DNA from: Hyphomicrobiales bacterium
GTDB lineage: Bacteria > Pseudomonadota > Alphaproteobacteria > Rhizobiales > Aestuariivirgaceae
Direction: 5' to 3'
DNA: 64,000 nt
NCBI GenBank assembly: GCA_016185245.1
Contig: JACPNZ010000003.1
Coordinates: 90,257-154,256 of the forward strand
The notes under the pieces are model-generated. The model had not been told where the DNA came from. It saw only the letters and a list, made by a program, of their open reading frames with translations, and did not search any database. Shown here one piece after another: positions 26,573 to 35,015 of the stretch (its first letter is position 1; each line of letters starts with the position of its first letter). The translations under genes and the position numbers were made by a program.

Positions 26573-26845
26573 CTAGGCGTTGTACTGGCCGCCGAGCCTC
26601 GCCGCCTGGGGCCTGCCCTTGTGCCCGGCTTCCTGAATGATCGCCGGGACCTCGGGGTCGGAGAGGAAATTCTTGAAGCCCTCCGCGTCCCAGTCGAAGA
26701 TCACCCAGACCCGGTCGTCCTCGGTGGGATCGCGAAAGACCGTCGCACCCTTGGATCCGTACTGCTTGCGCTTGGCCGCACCCTTGGTCGAGAAGATTTT
26801 CAGGAAGCGGTCGAAATCCTCGATTTTCGTCGTTGCGAGTAACAT
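26573..26845 (-). CDS. small ABM/DUF1330-like hypothetical protein
   Basis: The 90-residue protein has alternating beta-alpha-beta pattern (MLLATTKIEDFDRFLKIF, VFRDPTEDDRVWVIFDWD, GFKNFLSDPEVPAII) like dimeric alpha-beta barrel proteins of the antibiotic biosynthesis monooxygenase/cyclase type. No catalytic residue can be named. The ATG at 26845 has AAGGAGG upstream, far better than the longer in-frame start at 26911. It follows a SnoaL-like gene on the same strand 85 bases away, so the two may be co-expressed. Confidence 0.75.
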   Translation of the reverse strand: MLLATTKIEDFDRFLKIFSTKGAAKRKQYGSKGATVFRDPTEDDRVWVIFDWDAEGFKNFLSDPEVPAIIQEAGHKGRPQAARLGGQYNA

Positions 26846-26930
26846 GTCGTTCCTCCTTTGTGGGATGTGTCGTCGCGCGGCGGCAACAAGCTCGATGCAT
26901 TGTTGCCGCAACTCTGCTTCGCCGTTGGAC

Positions 26931-27359
26931 CTACGACCAGAACTCGTCCCAGGCGTAGAGGTCGAAGAAGTGCTCCCGGCCGGAGATCATGCGGCCGTCC
27001 TTGATCTCGAAGACGATGCAGCAGAGAACATCGAGTTTCTTGCCGTTGCGCTCGCCGGTGTTGCGATGAATGCCGACGACGCTGCCGTCCTCGCTCTCGC
27101 ACACGTCGAGCAGATTGGCCCTGAAGGTCCCTTTGGTCTCCCCGCCATAGCGGCCGAACTGGGCGAAGACGGCGTCGCGGCCCTTGCGGTTGCCGCCGAT
27201 CGAGCCCCGCCCCGGCGTGTGCCAGGAGGCGTTCTCGCCGATGATCTCTGTCAGGGTGACAATGTCGCCGGCGTTGAAGGCGGCATAGCCGCGCCGCACG
27301 AGTTCGGCATTGCTTTCGGCCCCCATACGGGCGGCTTTCAATGGTGAAACGTTTGGCAT
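26931..27359 (-). CDS. SnoaL-like/NTF2-family protein
   Basis: This 142-residue member of the NTF2-like cone fold has the pattern VRRGYAAFNAGDIVTLTEII, ASWHTPGRGSIGG, a central FAQFGRYGGET and the strand pair VLCCIVFEIKDGRMISGREHF. Such proteins include polyketide cyclases, limonene epoxide hydrolases and uncharacterised stress proteins, so function is open. The frame is open farther upstream inside the regulator gene, but ATG 27359 with GGGGGAAAA before it begins the fold. The HD-GYP/LuxR regulator directly upstream on the same strand could control it. Confidence 0.8.
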   Translation of the reverse strand: MPNVSPLKAARMGAESNAELVRRGYAAFNAGDIVTLTEIIGENASWHTPGRGSIGGNRKGRDAVFAQFGRYGGETKGTFRANLLDVCESEDGSVVGIHRNTGERNGKKLDVLCCIVFEIKDGRMISGREHFFDLYAWDEFWS

Positions 27360-27450
27360 TTTGGGTTTTCCCCCAGCGGCCGGACCCCAATGGCCCGGCT
27401 CATGGTGAGAGGATGCCCGTGAAGCCCCACCCGCACATGGGGAGTATTCC

Positions 27451-29031
27451 CTATGCCGCCGCCGATATCTGGTACTGCACCAGCCCGCGCTCGACGGCGT
27501 AGAGGGCGGCGGCGGCCCGGGTGGTGACACCGATCTTTGAATAAAGGCTCTGAATATGGTTGTCGGCGGTTTTGGGGGCGATCTCGAGGTGGCGGGCAAC
27601 CTCTTTCGCCGTCTGTCCGGCGGCGATCAGGCGCAAGACCTCGATCTCGCGCGGCGTCAGTCCGGCCAGGCGCTCGGCCGAATCCCTACGGGCGGGCTGG
27701 CCGGCGTATGACAGCACCGCCTCGACCGCCTCGGGGCAGAGTCTTCCCTCCCTGACCAGGCTGCGAAGCTTTGCCGCCGCCGCCGCATCGCTCAATGCGG
27801 GCCGGTACGGCCGCGCTTCTCTCGCGGTCTGGAAGGCTTCGGCGGCGGCCAGGATGCGGGCGGTGGGCGAGAGGTCACTGCCCCGCACGTAACGATGGTA
27901 ACCGCTGCCGTCGAGGCGCTCGTGGTGACGCAACACCAGGGCGGCAACGGCCCTGCCTTCGCCGCCCAGTGCCGCAAGAGCGCGCTCGCCGTGATAGGGA
28001 TGAAGCCTGATGGTGTCGATCTCGCGCACCGTGAGGGGCTTGGATTTCATCCAGGTCGAGACCGGCACCGCCAGCTCGCCGATGTCGTGGGTGTAAGCGG
28101 CCCAGCGGACATCGCGTATGTCCGAAGCGGGAAGACCCATGTGTTTTGCTGCTGCGGCAGCAAGGGCGGCAACGGCACGGGAATGGCCATAGGTGAAGGG
28201 CATCCGCATGTCGACCATGTCGGCGATTGCCACATAGGCGTCCTCGCAGGCCGCCGCATCGAGGATGGCATGGGGCGCTGGCTCGAGCGCCAGGATGGTT
28301 TCGCGGTCGACGGCCCCGTCCAGGCCTTTAAGAAAGCCTGCCGCATCGGCCAGGAAGAGATCGGCAAGGGCCGGCTCATAGGCGCCGCCGCGGCGCTTGG
28401 CGATCATCGCCTGCATGGCCTCGGTTCCATGGACCTCGGCCAGGACGATCGCATCCTGGGCCAGCGAAACCAGCCGCACGGCAAGTGTGACTTCATCGCC
28501 CTTCAGGCCGCGCGGTAGCCCGCGCCCGTCCCAGCGCTCATAGAGCTTGCCGAGATTGTCGCAGATTTCGGGGGAAAGACCGACCCTGGCGCCGATCCTC
28601 TGGGCCACCTCGCAATGACCGGCCAGAATGGGAACGCTCACCTGCATGGCCTCGGCCAGGCCGCGCTCGATCGCCCCGGCGAGCTCCTCGGGCGTAGCAC
28701 CCGCATGGTGGCGGGTCAGCGCGCGGACAAAGATTTCACCCACTTCGGCATGATTGCCGAGGTCGATGCGGGCCAGGTCCTGACGCATGGCGATCTCGTC
28801 GCCGAACGCCGCCGCCAGGAGGTGGGTATCGGCATTGCAACCGATATAGCGCAGCAAGGCCTGGTGATAGACATTGCGGCGCTCGTTGATATCGAGGTGG
28901 GCGGCCTCGGCCAGCCGCATCGCCAGCACGCAGGACCTGAGCGCAAAGTCCCGCGACTGACCGGTGGCCAGATCGGTCGCATAGGCCAGCGCCATCAGAA
29001 AATCAGCGCGCCGAACCGCCGGTGCCGCCAT
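27451..29031 (-). CDS. HD-GYP-like phosphohydrolase with C-terminal LuxR DNA-binding domain
   Basis: The 526-residue protein has an N-terminal helical half containing a degenerate HD-GYP remnant (ERWDGRGLPRGLKGDEV near residue 170). A second HD-GYP domain follows at about 260-430: HDIGELAVP, HPYHGERAL, RHHERLDGSGYH. A LuxR-type helix-turn-helix is at about 455-520 (LTPREIEVLRLIAAGQTAKE). In the good domain HDxGK reads HDIGE and GYP reads GYH, so cyclic-di-GMP hydrolysis is uncertain. The arrangement suggests a regulator in which a nucleotide-sensing HD domain controls DNA binding; targets may be the two small genes that follow. Confidence 0.87.
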   Translation of the reverse strand: MAAPAVRRADFLMALAYATDLATGQSRDFALRSCVLAMRLAEAAHLDINERRNVYHQALLRYIGCNADTHLLAAAFGDEIAMRQDLARIDLGNHAEVGEIFVRALTRHHAGATPEELAGAIERGLAEAMQVSVPILAGHCEVAQRIGARVGLSPEICDNLGKLYERWDGRGLPRGLKGDEVTLAVRLVSLAQDAIVLAEVHGTEAMQAMIAKRRGGAYEPALADLFLADAAGFLKGLDGAVDRETILALEPAPHAILDAAACEDAYVAIADMVDMRMPFTYGHSRAVAALAAAAAKHMGLPASDIRDVRWAAYTHDIGELAVPVSTWMKSKPLTVREIDTIRLHPYHGERALAALGGEGRAVAALVLRHHERLDGSGYHRYVRGSDLSPTARILAAAEAFQTAREARPYRPALSDAAAAAKLRSLVREGRLCPEAVEAVLSYAGQPARRDSAERLAGLTPREIEVLRLIAAGQTAKEVARHLEIAPKTADNHIQSLYSKIGVTTRAAAALYAVERGLVQYQISAAA

Positions 29032-29151
29032 GTGGCTGTCTCCCCCGTAACAACGAGCGGCGAGTGTAGCCCGTTGCCTGGCTCAATGTCACCATGGTTC
29101 GGCAGTGCTGCTACTGTATCCGATCAGGGATCAAGGAGATGCCATGCGTCT

Positions 29152-29655
29152 CTATACTTCATACTTCGAAAACTCTTGACCTGAGCGATTCACATCGATC
29201 TTGGTGCGGCGCTCCCTTTCTCCAAAATACATGTGACCCGAATTCTTTGTACGGCCAATTTTCGCGTGCTCTCTCAAGTTTCTCCGCTCCCAAGCCTTAA
29301 CGACAGCTTCGGGAATAACATGAACGCTATAATCGCCCGGACCGACATGGCCAACTATTATGAAGAAATCCGCCGGTTCACCGAATTTCGAGTTGACCAC
29401 AGATCTGCCTTCGTGAAGTCAACCGAGTTGCCCCCAATCGCGGTATCGACTGCTTTTTACTTGCACTCTAACAAGATGCTTCCCCTTAACTGCAAGCAGG
29501 TCCGCATTCGGCTTACTATTTCCGATTGGATTGAGATTTATCACGTCCCACTCGCGAGCGAGCAGACGGCACTTCACAAGTTCTTCGCCTATCGCCCCAA
29601 GACGGTTGAATTTCCCTTGGTGTTCGTCTTCTGGAACCAGCGACATACTTGACAT
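29152..29655 (-). pseudogene. PD-(D/E)XK nuclease-like gene broken by an in-frame TGA
   Basis: From ATG 29655 the minus strand encodes about 78 residues (GKFNRLGAIGEELVKCRLLA, ADLLAVKG, VRVQVKSS) with the Glu, Asp and Q-x-K pattern of PD-(D/E)XK nucleases of the kind annotated as intron-associated or DUF4365-like endonucleases. The frame then meets TGA at 29421-29419 and continues open in the same frame (KFGEPADFFIIVGHV, HVIPEAVVKAWERR) to 29152. The context WGQLG-stop-LHEG suggests a TGG to TGA change. Lower GC than the neighbours hints at recent acquisition. If the stop is a sequence error, the protein would be 167 residues. Confidence 0.7.
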
Positions 29656-29669
29656 GGGAGGGCGACCTT

Positions 29670-31115
29670 TCACGGCGTCACATCCACCCTCGCCACCGGC
29701 TTCGGCTGGGTGACGCCCTTCCAGATGGCATTGGCCACATGCACCGGTGCGTTGGGCTGCCGCGCAACGAAATCGCCGTCGCCGGGTTTGGCCCGCATGT
29801 CGCCCTGATCCCAGGCGATGCGGCCGCGTGAGATCACTGTGCGTGGCACACCGGTGCATTGGTAGCCTTCGAAGACATTGTATTCGATGCGGGAAACCTG
29901 CTTCTTGGCGGTGATGGTCTTGGTCGCCTTGGGGTCCCAGATGACGAGGTCGGCGTCGCTTCCCGCCATCACCGCCCCCTTCTTCGGGTACATGTTCAAG
30001 ATGCGGGCGATGTTGCTGGAGGTGGCCGCCACGAACTCTTCCTTGGTCAGCCGCCCGGTATTGACGCCCGCCGTCCATAACACTGGCATGCGGTCCTCGA
30101 GGCCTCCGGTGCCGTTGGGAATCTGGGTGAAATTCCTGGCCCCTAGCCGCTTCTGCTTCACCGTGAACGAGCAATGGTCGGTTGCCACCACGCTCAGCGT
30201 CCCCGATTGCAACCCGGCCCACAGCGAATCCTGGTGCTTCTTCGCCCGGAAGGGCGGGCTCATCACCCGGCCCGCTGCATGGTCCCAGTCCTTGTTCTGG
30301 TATTCCGAATCATCGAGCGTCAGGAACTGAATGAGCGGCTCGCCCCACACCCGCTGGCCCGCCTGCTTGGCCCGCCGGATCGCATCGTGGGTCTGTTCGC
30401 AGGAGACATGCACGATATAAAGCGGCGAGCCCGCCATGTCGGCGATCATGATGGCGCGGTTGGCGGCTTCGCCTTCGACTTCCGGCGGGCGCGAATAGGA
30501 GTGCCCCTCGGGGCCGGTCACACCGCGGGCCAGGAGATCGGCCTGCATGCGGGCCACCACATCGCCGTTCTCGGCATGGACCAGCGGCAGGGCGCCGAGC
30601 TGGGCGCAGCGCTTGAAGGAATTGTAGAGCTCATCGTCGTTGACCATGAGGGCGCCCTTGTAGGCCATGAAATGCTTGAAGGTGTTGATGCCGTAGGTCT
30701 TGACCACGGTTTCCATCTCGTCGTGAACTTGCGGGCTCCACGAGGTGACCGCCATGTGGAAGGAATAGTCGCTTGCCGCCTTCTCGGCCTTGTGGCGCCA
30801 GGCCTGATAGGCCTTGAGCATCGATTCGCCCGGCGCCGGAATGCAGAAATCGACGATCATGGTGGTGCCGCCCGAGAGTGCTGCCTTGGTGCCCCACTCG
30901 AAATCGTCGGCCGACACGGTGCCCATGAACATGAGCTCCATATGGGTATGGGGATCGACACCGCCCGGCATCACATAGCAGCCGCCGGCGTCGATCGTCT
31001 CCGTGCCCGTAAGCCCGGTGCCGACGGCGGCGATCCTGCCGCCATCGATCAGCACGTCCGCCCGGGCCGAGTGATCGTGGTTGACGACAGTGCCGCCGCG
31101 AATGAGTGTGGACAT
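29670..31115 (-). CDS. hydA: dihydropyrimidinase/hydantoinase
   Basis: This zinc amidohydrolase opens dihydropyrimidine or hydantoin rings in reductive pyrimidine breakdown. The 481-residue sequence shows the metal motif DPHTHMEL, the carboxylated-lysine segment FKHFMAYKG, the histidines in LVHAENGD and IVHVSCEQTH, and the catalytic aspartate in ATDHCSF. GGAGG precedes the ATG. It is the last gene after a complete ABC importer, all on the minus strand and divergent from rutR, so the substrate is probably imported by that system. Dihydropyrimidine dehydrogenase and beta-ureidopropionase genes are not in this window. Confidence 0.93.
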   Translation of the reverse strand: MSTLIRGGTVVNHDHSARADVLIDGGRIAAVGTGLTGTETIDAGGCYVMPGGVDPHTHMELMFMGTVSADDFEWGTKAALSGGTTMIVDFCIPAPGESMLKAYQAWRHKAEKAASDYSFHMAVTSWSPQVHDEMETVVKTYGINTFKHFMAYKGALMVNDDELYNSFKRCAQLGALPLVHAENGDVVARMQADLLARGVTGPEGHSYSRPPEVEGEAANRAIMIADMAGSPLYIVHVSCEQTHDAIRRAKQAGQRVWGEPLIQFLTLDDSEYQNKDWDHAAGRVMSPPFRAKKHQDSLWAGLQSGTLSVVATDHCSFTVKQKRLGARNFTQIPNGTGGLEDRMPVLWTAGVNTGRLTKEEFVAATSSNIARILNMYPKKGAVMAGSDADLVIWDPKATKTITAKKQVSRIEYNVFEGYQCTGVPRTVISRGRIAWDQGDMRAKPGDGDFVARQPNAPVHVANAIWKGVTQPKPVARVDVTP

Positions 31116-31145
31116 GGGGGTGCCTCCGTGTACTGACTAAATGCC

Positions 31146-31255
31146 CCTTCTCCCTTCGCGGGAGAAGGTCCGGCGAAGCCGGGGATGAGGGGGCTCCTGC
31201 ACAGAGTCCCCTCACCCGGCGCTTCGCGCTCCCCTCTCCCGCAAGGGGAGAGGGG
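31146..31255. repeat. two intergenic palindromes in the hydantoin operon
   Basis: Arms CCTTCTCCC (31146-31154) and GGGAGAAGG (31160-31168) repeat exactly the palindrome at 15968. A second hairpin, CCCCTCTCCC (31231-31240) with its complement at 31246-31255, lies just before the binding-protein stop. Between them is the GCGAAGCC / GGCGCTTCGC-type sequence common to these dispersed repeats. They fill the 146 bases between the substrate-binding gene and hydA and may reduce read-through from the transporter genes. Confidence 0.75.
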
Positions 31256-31261
31256 ATCTTA

Positions 31262-32254
31262 CTACATCCCCTTCGCCGCCTTGGTAACCACGTCGGTCCA
31301 GGCGCCGTCCGGCTTCTTGGTGATCACCGGATCGGAACCGCCGGCCATGAGGGCGGCAACCGTGCGGTCGGCGGCGGCGGTATCAAGCGTGCCGTCGGAG
31401 CCTTCGGTCAGCTTGTTGATCTCGTCCATCATGGTGGTCTGGTGGGCCGCGGTCTGGGAGCCGGTGGAGTCGTTCTCGAGAACGATCTTCACGGCCGCAG
31501 CCGGGTCCTTGCGCGCATCGTCCCAGCCCTTCATCGAAGCCTTCACGAACTTCGCCATGGTGGCGACGAAGGCCGGATCCTTGAGCTTGTCTTCGAGCAC
31601 ATAGAGCCCGTCCTCAAGGGTTGCCACGCCCTGGTCCTCGTACTTGAACACCACAAGGTCCTCGGGCTTCACACCGGCCTCGATCACCTGCCAATATTCG
31701 TTGTAGGTCATGGTGGAGATGCAGTCGGCCTGCTTCTGCAACAGCGGATCGACATTGAAGCCCTGCTTCAGCACGGTAACACCGTCGGCCCCGCCGGTTG
31801 TCGGGATCTTCAGCTGGCTCATCCACGACAGGAACGGATACTCGTTACCGAAGAACCACACGCCCAGCGTCTTGCCCTTGAAGTCGGCGGGGCTCTTGAT
31901 GCCGGTATCCTTGCGGCAGGTGAGCATCATGCCCGAGCGCTTGAACGGCTGGGCGATATTGACGAGCATGTTGCCCTTCTCACGCGAAGCCAGAGCCGCC
32001 GGCATCCAGTCGACGATCACGTCGGCACCACCGCCGGCGATCACCTGCTCGGGGGCGATGTCGGGGCCGCCGGCCTTGATCGTCACGTCGAGGCCCGCGT
32101 CCTTGTAGTAGCCCTTGGCCAGCGCCACGTAGTAGCCGGCGAACTGGGCCTGGGTCACCCATTTCAGCTGCAGCGTCACCGCTTCGGCGTGGGCGGCGAG
32201 CGTTGACGCCACCAGTGCGCCGGCGGCCGCCGCCGCCATCAGAATCTTCTTCAT
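31262..32254 (-). CDS. ABC transporter substrate-binding protein (NMT1/THI5-like)
   Basis: This periplasmic binding protein (330 residues) has a clear signal peptide (MKKILMAAAAAGALVAST, cleavage after AHA). The fold is that of NMT1/THI5-like proteins (LQLKWVTQAQFAGYYVALAK, GGGADVIVDW, GKTLGVWFFGNEYPF), which bind pyrimidine-type, thiamine-precursor and related ligands. The ATG at 32254 has AGGAG upstream; a start seven codons earlier is less suitable. Operon context with hydA and rutR points to a pyrimidine or hydantoin ligand. Confidence 0.9.
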   Translation of the reverse strand: MKKILMAAAAAGALVASTLAAHAEAVTLQLKWVTQAQFAGYYVALAKGYYKDAGLDVTIKAGGPDIAPEQVIAGGGADVIVDWMPAALASREKGNMLVNIAQPFKRSGMMLTCRKDTGIKSPADFKGKTLGVWFFGNEYPFLSWMSQLKIPTTGGADGVTVLKQGFNVDPLLQKQADCISTMTYNEYWQVIEAGVKPEDLVVFKYEDQGVATLEDGLYVLEDKLKDPAFVATMAKFVKASMKGWDDARKDPAAAVKIVLENDSTGSQTAAHQTTMMDEINKLTEGSDGTLDTAAADRTVAALMAGGSDPVITKKPDGAWTDVVTKAAKGM

Positions 32255-32284
32255 CTTCCCTGTGCTCCTTCTCACTGTTGCCGC

Positions 32285-33250
32285 CTACTTCCTGTAGGAC
32301 GGATGCCAAAAGGTCACCCCGCGCTCGAGAGCCACGAGGAGACCGTAGAAAGCCGATCCCGCCAGTGCTGCCACGGCGATTTCGGCCCAAACCATGTCGA
32401 GGCCCTGTCGGCCCACTTCGGTCGACATGCGGAAACCCATGCCGACGATCGGAGTGCCGAAGAATTCTGCCACGATGGCGCCGATCAGCGCCAGTGTCGA
32501 GTTGATCTTGAGGGCGTTGAAAACGAACGGCATGGCGGCGGGCAGCCGCAGGCTTATGAGCGTCTGTCCCCAGGAGGCGCCATAGGAGCGCATCAGATCC
32601 CGCTCCATGTGGCCGGATGCCGCCAGCCCCGCCAGAGCATTGATCAGCATGGGAAAGAAGGTCATCACCACCACCATGGCGGCCTTCGACGGCCAATCGA
32701 AGCCGAACCACATGACCAGGATCGGCGCCACCCCGACGATGGGCAGCGCCGCCACCAGATTGCCGAGCGGCAGGAGCCCGCGGCGCAAGAAGTCGACGCG
32801 GTCGCATAGCAGGGCGACGAGAAATCCCGCCAGGCAGCCGATGATCCAGCCGGGGATCACGGCGCGCACGATGGTCTGCACGAAGTCGGCGCCGAGAATG
32901 GGAAGCGACGTGATGAGCTTGGCCCAGATTTCCGAGGGCGACGGCAACAGCACCACCGGAATTTGCGAGCCCGCCACATAAATTTCCCAGCTGACGATCA
33001 CGGCAATGCCGAACAGCGCCGGCACCAGGAGATTGCCCACCCGCTCGGGCGACCCGGCCCGTGCCAGCAGCACATCAACCACCCAGCCAAGCGCCCAGGC
33101 AATGGCCCAGCCGAGCACCAGGAATATGAAAGAGAGCGCCCAGTAGCCGCCCTTGAAGGGCTCGACCGCGGCGAAACCTGCCATCACCACGGCCGAGGCG
33201 GCCAGCAGGACGGCCAGCACGGCGACCGACGTCCCGATTGCCCGGCTCAT
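32285..33250 (-). CDS. ABC transporter permease (pyrimidine/hydantoin importer, first subunit)
   Basis: This BPD-type inner-membrane permease has 321 residues. It has about seven helices and the coupling-helix region ending in MRSYGASWGQTLISLRLPAA, the EAA-loop equivalent that docks the ATPase. The N-terminus has two extra hydrophobic segments before the conserved LLPSPSEIW. The frame is open upstream inside the other permease, but ATG 33250 overlaps that gene's stop (ATGA) and gives a sensible N-terminus. Two different permeases in tandem indicate a heterodimeric channel. Confidence 0.88.
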   Translation of the reverse strand: MSRAIGTSVAVLAVLLAASAVVMAGFAAVEPFKGGYWALSFIFLVLGWAIAWALGWVVDVLLARAGSPERVGNLLVPALFGIAVIVSWEIYVAGSQIPVVLLPSPSEIWAKLITSLPILGADFVQTIVRAVIPGWIIGCLAGFLVALLCDRVDFLRRGLLPLGNLVAALPIVGVAPILVMWFGFDWPSKAAMVVVMTFFPMLINALAGLAASGHMERDLMRSYGASWGQTLISLRLPAAMPFVFNALKINSTLALIGAIVAEFFGTPIVGMGFRMSTEVGRQGLDMVWAEIAVAALAGSAFYGLLVALERGVTFWHPSYRK

Positions 33251-34143
33251 GGCCTTCCTCCCATGCGGCGCTGGTTCAGCCGTTCGGTGACTCCGACGGC
33301 CCAGACGAGTGCCGCGGCGGCGAAGGCGGCAACGAAGAGCGCCGCCCAGATCTGCAAGGTCTGGCCGTAATAGGAGCCCTGCAACAGCCTGGCGCCGATC
33401 CCCGCTACAGCACCCGTCGGCAATTCGGCGACGATGGCGCCGGTCAAGGCAATGGCGACTGCCACCTTGAGCGAGGCAAAGAGGAACGGCACGGCGGCGG
33501 GAAAGCGCAGCTTCCATAGGGCCTGTGCGGCATTGGCGCTATAGGTGCGCATCAGGTCGAGCGCCAGCCGGTCGGGCGAGCGCAGGCCCTTCACCATGCC
33601 GATGGTCACCGGGAAGAAGCACAGATAGGTGGAGATCACCGCCTTGGTGAGGACGTCGGGAAGACCGGTCTTGCCCAGCACCACGATGATCATCGGTGCG
33701 ATAGCGAGAATGGGAATGGTCTGCGAGGCGATGATCCACGGCATCAGGCTCTTTTCCAGCGAGCGCACATGGACGATGCCGATCGCCAGCGCAATGCCGA
33801 GGAGAGTGCCGAGACCGAAGCCGATGAGGGTTGAAGAGAGCGTCACCCACAGATGATAGAGCAGCGACTTCACCTTCCAGGGTGCCACCAGGAAAACGCT
33901 GTTCCACAATTCGACGGCGATCTGATGCGGCACCGGAATGACCGGCCGGTCGAGGCTCCACGAGATCGCCAGAGTGTTGTAAAACCCGCCGCCGGCCGCC
34001 GCGATCCGCGGATCGGCGAGGACCGCGTTCATCGGGATCGCCGCGCCATACCAGATGACGACAATGACCGCGACGACCACGGCAACCGGCATGGCGTGGC
34101 CCTTCGGCGCCGGCAGAGAAATGGCGGCGACAGCCTCAGCCAT
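33247..34143 (-). CDS. ABC transporter permease (pyrimidine/hydantoin importer, second subunit)
   Basis: This BPD permease (298 residues, about six helices) has the family segment LLYHLWVTLSSTLIGFGLGT and the EAA-like RTYSANAAQALWKLRFPAA. It is homologous to the neighbouring permease and overlaps it by four bases. It starts five bases after the ATPase stop. With that permease and the ATPase it should form an importer of the nitrate/sulfonate/taurine/pyrimidine group. Confidence 0.88.
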   Translation of the reverse strand: MAEAVAAISLPAPKGHAMPVAVVVAVIVVIWYGAAIPMNAVLADPRIAAAGGGFYNTLAISWSLDRPVIPVPHQIAVELWNSVFLVAPWKVKSLLYHLWVTLSSTLIGFGLGTLLGIALAIGIVHVRSLEKSLMPWIIASQTIPILAIAPMIIVVLGKTGLPDVLTKAVISTYLCFFPVTIGMVKGLRSPDRLALDLMRTYSANAAQALWKLRFPAAVPFLFASLKVAVAIALTGAIVAELPTGAVAGIGARLLQGSYYGQTLQIWAALFVAAFAAAALVWAVGVTERLNQRRMGGRP

Positions 34144-34148
34144 GGCCC

Positions 34149-34928
34149 CTAATCCTCATAGCTGCGCCCCGCCTTGAGGCCTTCGCGCACCCGGTGGGCG
34201 ATCTTGAGGAATTCCGGGCTCTCGCGGAAATCCAGCGTGCGGTCGCGCGGCAAATTGGTTTCGATCACGTCGATGATGCGCCCGGGGCGCGGGCTCATCA
34301 CCACGATCCTGGTCGACAGGAACACCGCCTCGGGGATCGAATGGGTGACGAACACCACGGTCTTCTGGGTGCGCCCCCACAGTTCGAGGAGCTGCTGGTT
34401 GAGCTTGTCGCGGACGATCTCGTCAAGGGCGCCGAAGGGCTCGTCCATCAAGAGGAGCTTGGGATCGAAAGCCAAGGCGCGGGCGATCGACACCCGCTGC
34501 TGCATGCCGCCCGACAATTGCCAGGGAAACTTTTTCTCGAAGCCCTTGAGATTGACCAGTTCCAGATTGCGCCGGATGCGTTCGGCCGCATTGTCGAGGC
34601 CCATGATCTCGAGCGGCAACCCGACATTGCGTTCGACCGTGCGCCAGGGATAAAGTGCGGGCGCCTGGAACACATAGCCATAGGCGCGGGTCATGCGCGC
34701 CTCTCTGGGATTCATGCCGTTGACCGTGATGCTACCCGAGCTCGCCCGTTCGAGGTCGGCGATCACCCGCAAGAGCGTGGTCTTGCCGCAGCCCGACGGG
34801 CCGATAAAGGAGACGAAGTCGCCGTCCATCACGGTGAGATCGACCTTCGACAGGGCATAGACCGGCCCGTCGCCGGTGGCGAAGGTCAGGCTGAGGTCTC
34901 TGGCTTCAATCACGGCCTGAGCCGCCAT
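34149..34928 (-). CDS. ABC transporter ATP-binding protein
   Basis: This ATPase of the nitrate/sulfonate/pyrimidine importer group has 259 residues. The Walker A motif is GPSGCGKTT, the signature LSGGMQQRVSIARAL, Walker B KLLLMDEPFGALD and the switch histidine is in FVTHSIPEA. As the first gene of the minus-strand operon it starts 48 bases from the RutR operator, which is placed to repress it. It powers the two permeases that follow. Confidence 0.92.
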   Translation of the reverse strand: MAAQAVIEARDLSLTFATGDGPVYALSKVDLTVMDGDFVSFIGPSGCGKTTLLRVIADLERASSGSITVNGMNPREARMTRAYGYVFQAPALYPWRTVERNVGLPLEIMGLDNAAERIRRNLELVNLKGFEKKFPWQLSGGMQQRVSIARALAFDPKLLLMDEPFGALDEIVRDKLNQQLLELWGRTQKTVVFVTHSIPEAVFLSTRIVVMSPRPGRIIDVIETNLPRDRTLDFRESPEFLKIAHRVREGLKAGRSYED

Positions 34929-34976
34929 CGTTTCTCCCCGGGACGTGTTTTTGATTTTGCCGGACGCTATCCGCTC

Positions 34977-34992
34977 TTGACCATTTGATCAA
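34977..34992. promoter_or_regulatory. RutR operator
   Basis: TTGACCATTTGATCAA matches the established RutR recognition sequence TTGACCA-NN-TGGTCAA at all but one defined position. It lies between the divergent transporter operon and rutR, so one site can control both and give autoregulation. Uracil or thymine release RutR from DNA in known systems. Confidence 0.88.
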
Positions 34993-35015
34993 GAATTATG
35001 AAGATGCGGGCCTTC

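Noticed and set aside
29233..29652. 139-codon plus-strand frame opposite the nuclease-like gene
   Set aside because: The minus strand in the same place shows PD-(D/E)XK-type motifs, whereas the plus frame has no similarity, no ribosome site and reads as antisense shadow.
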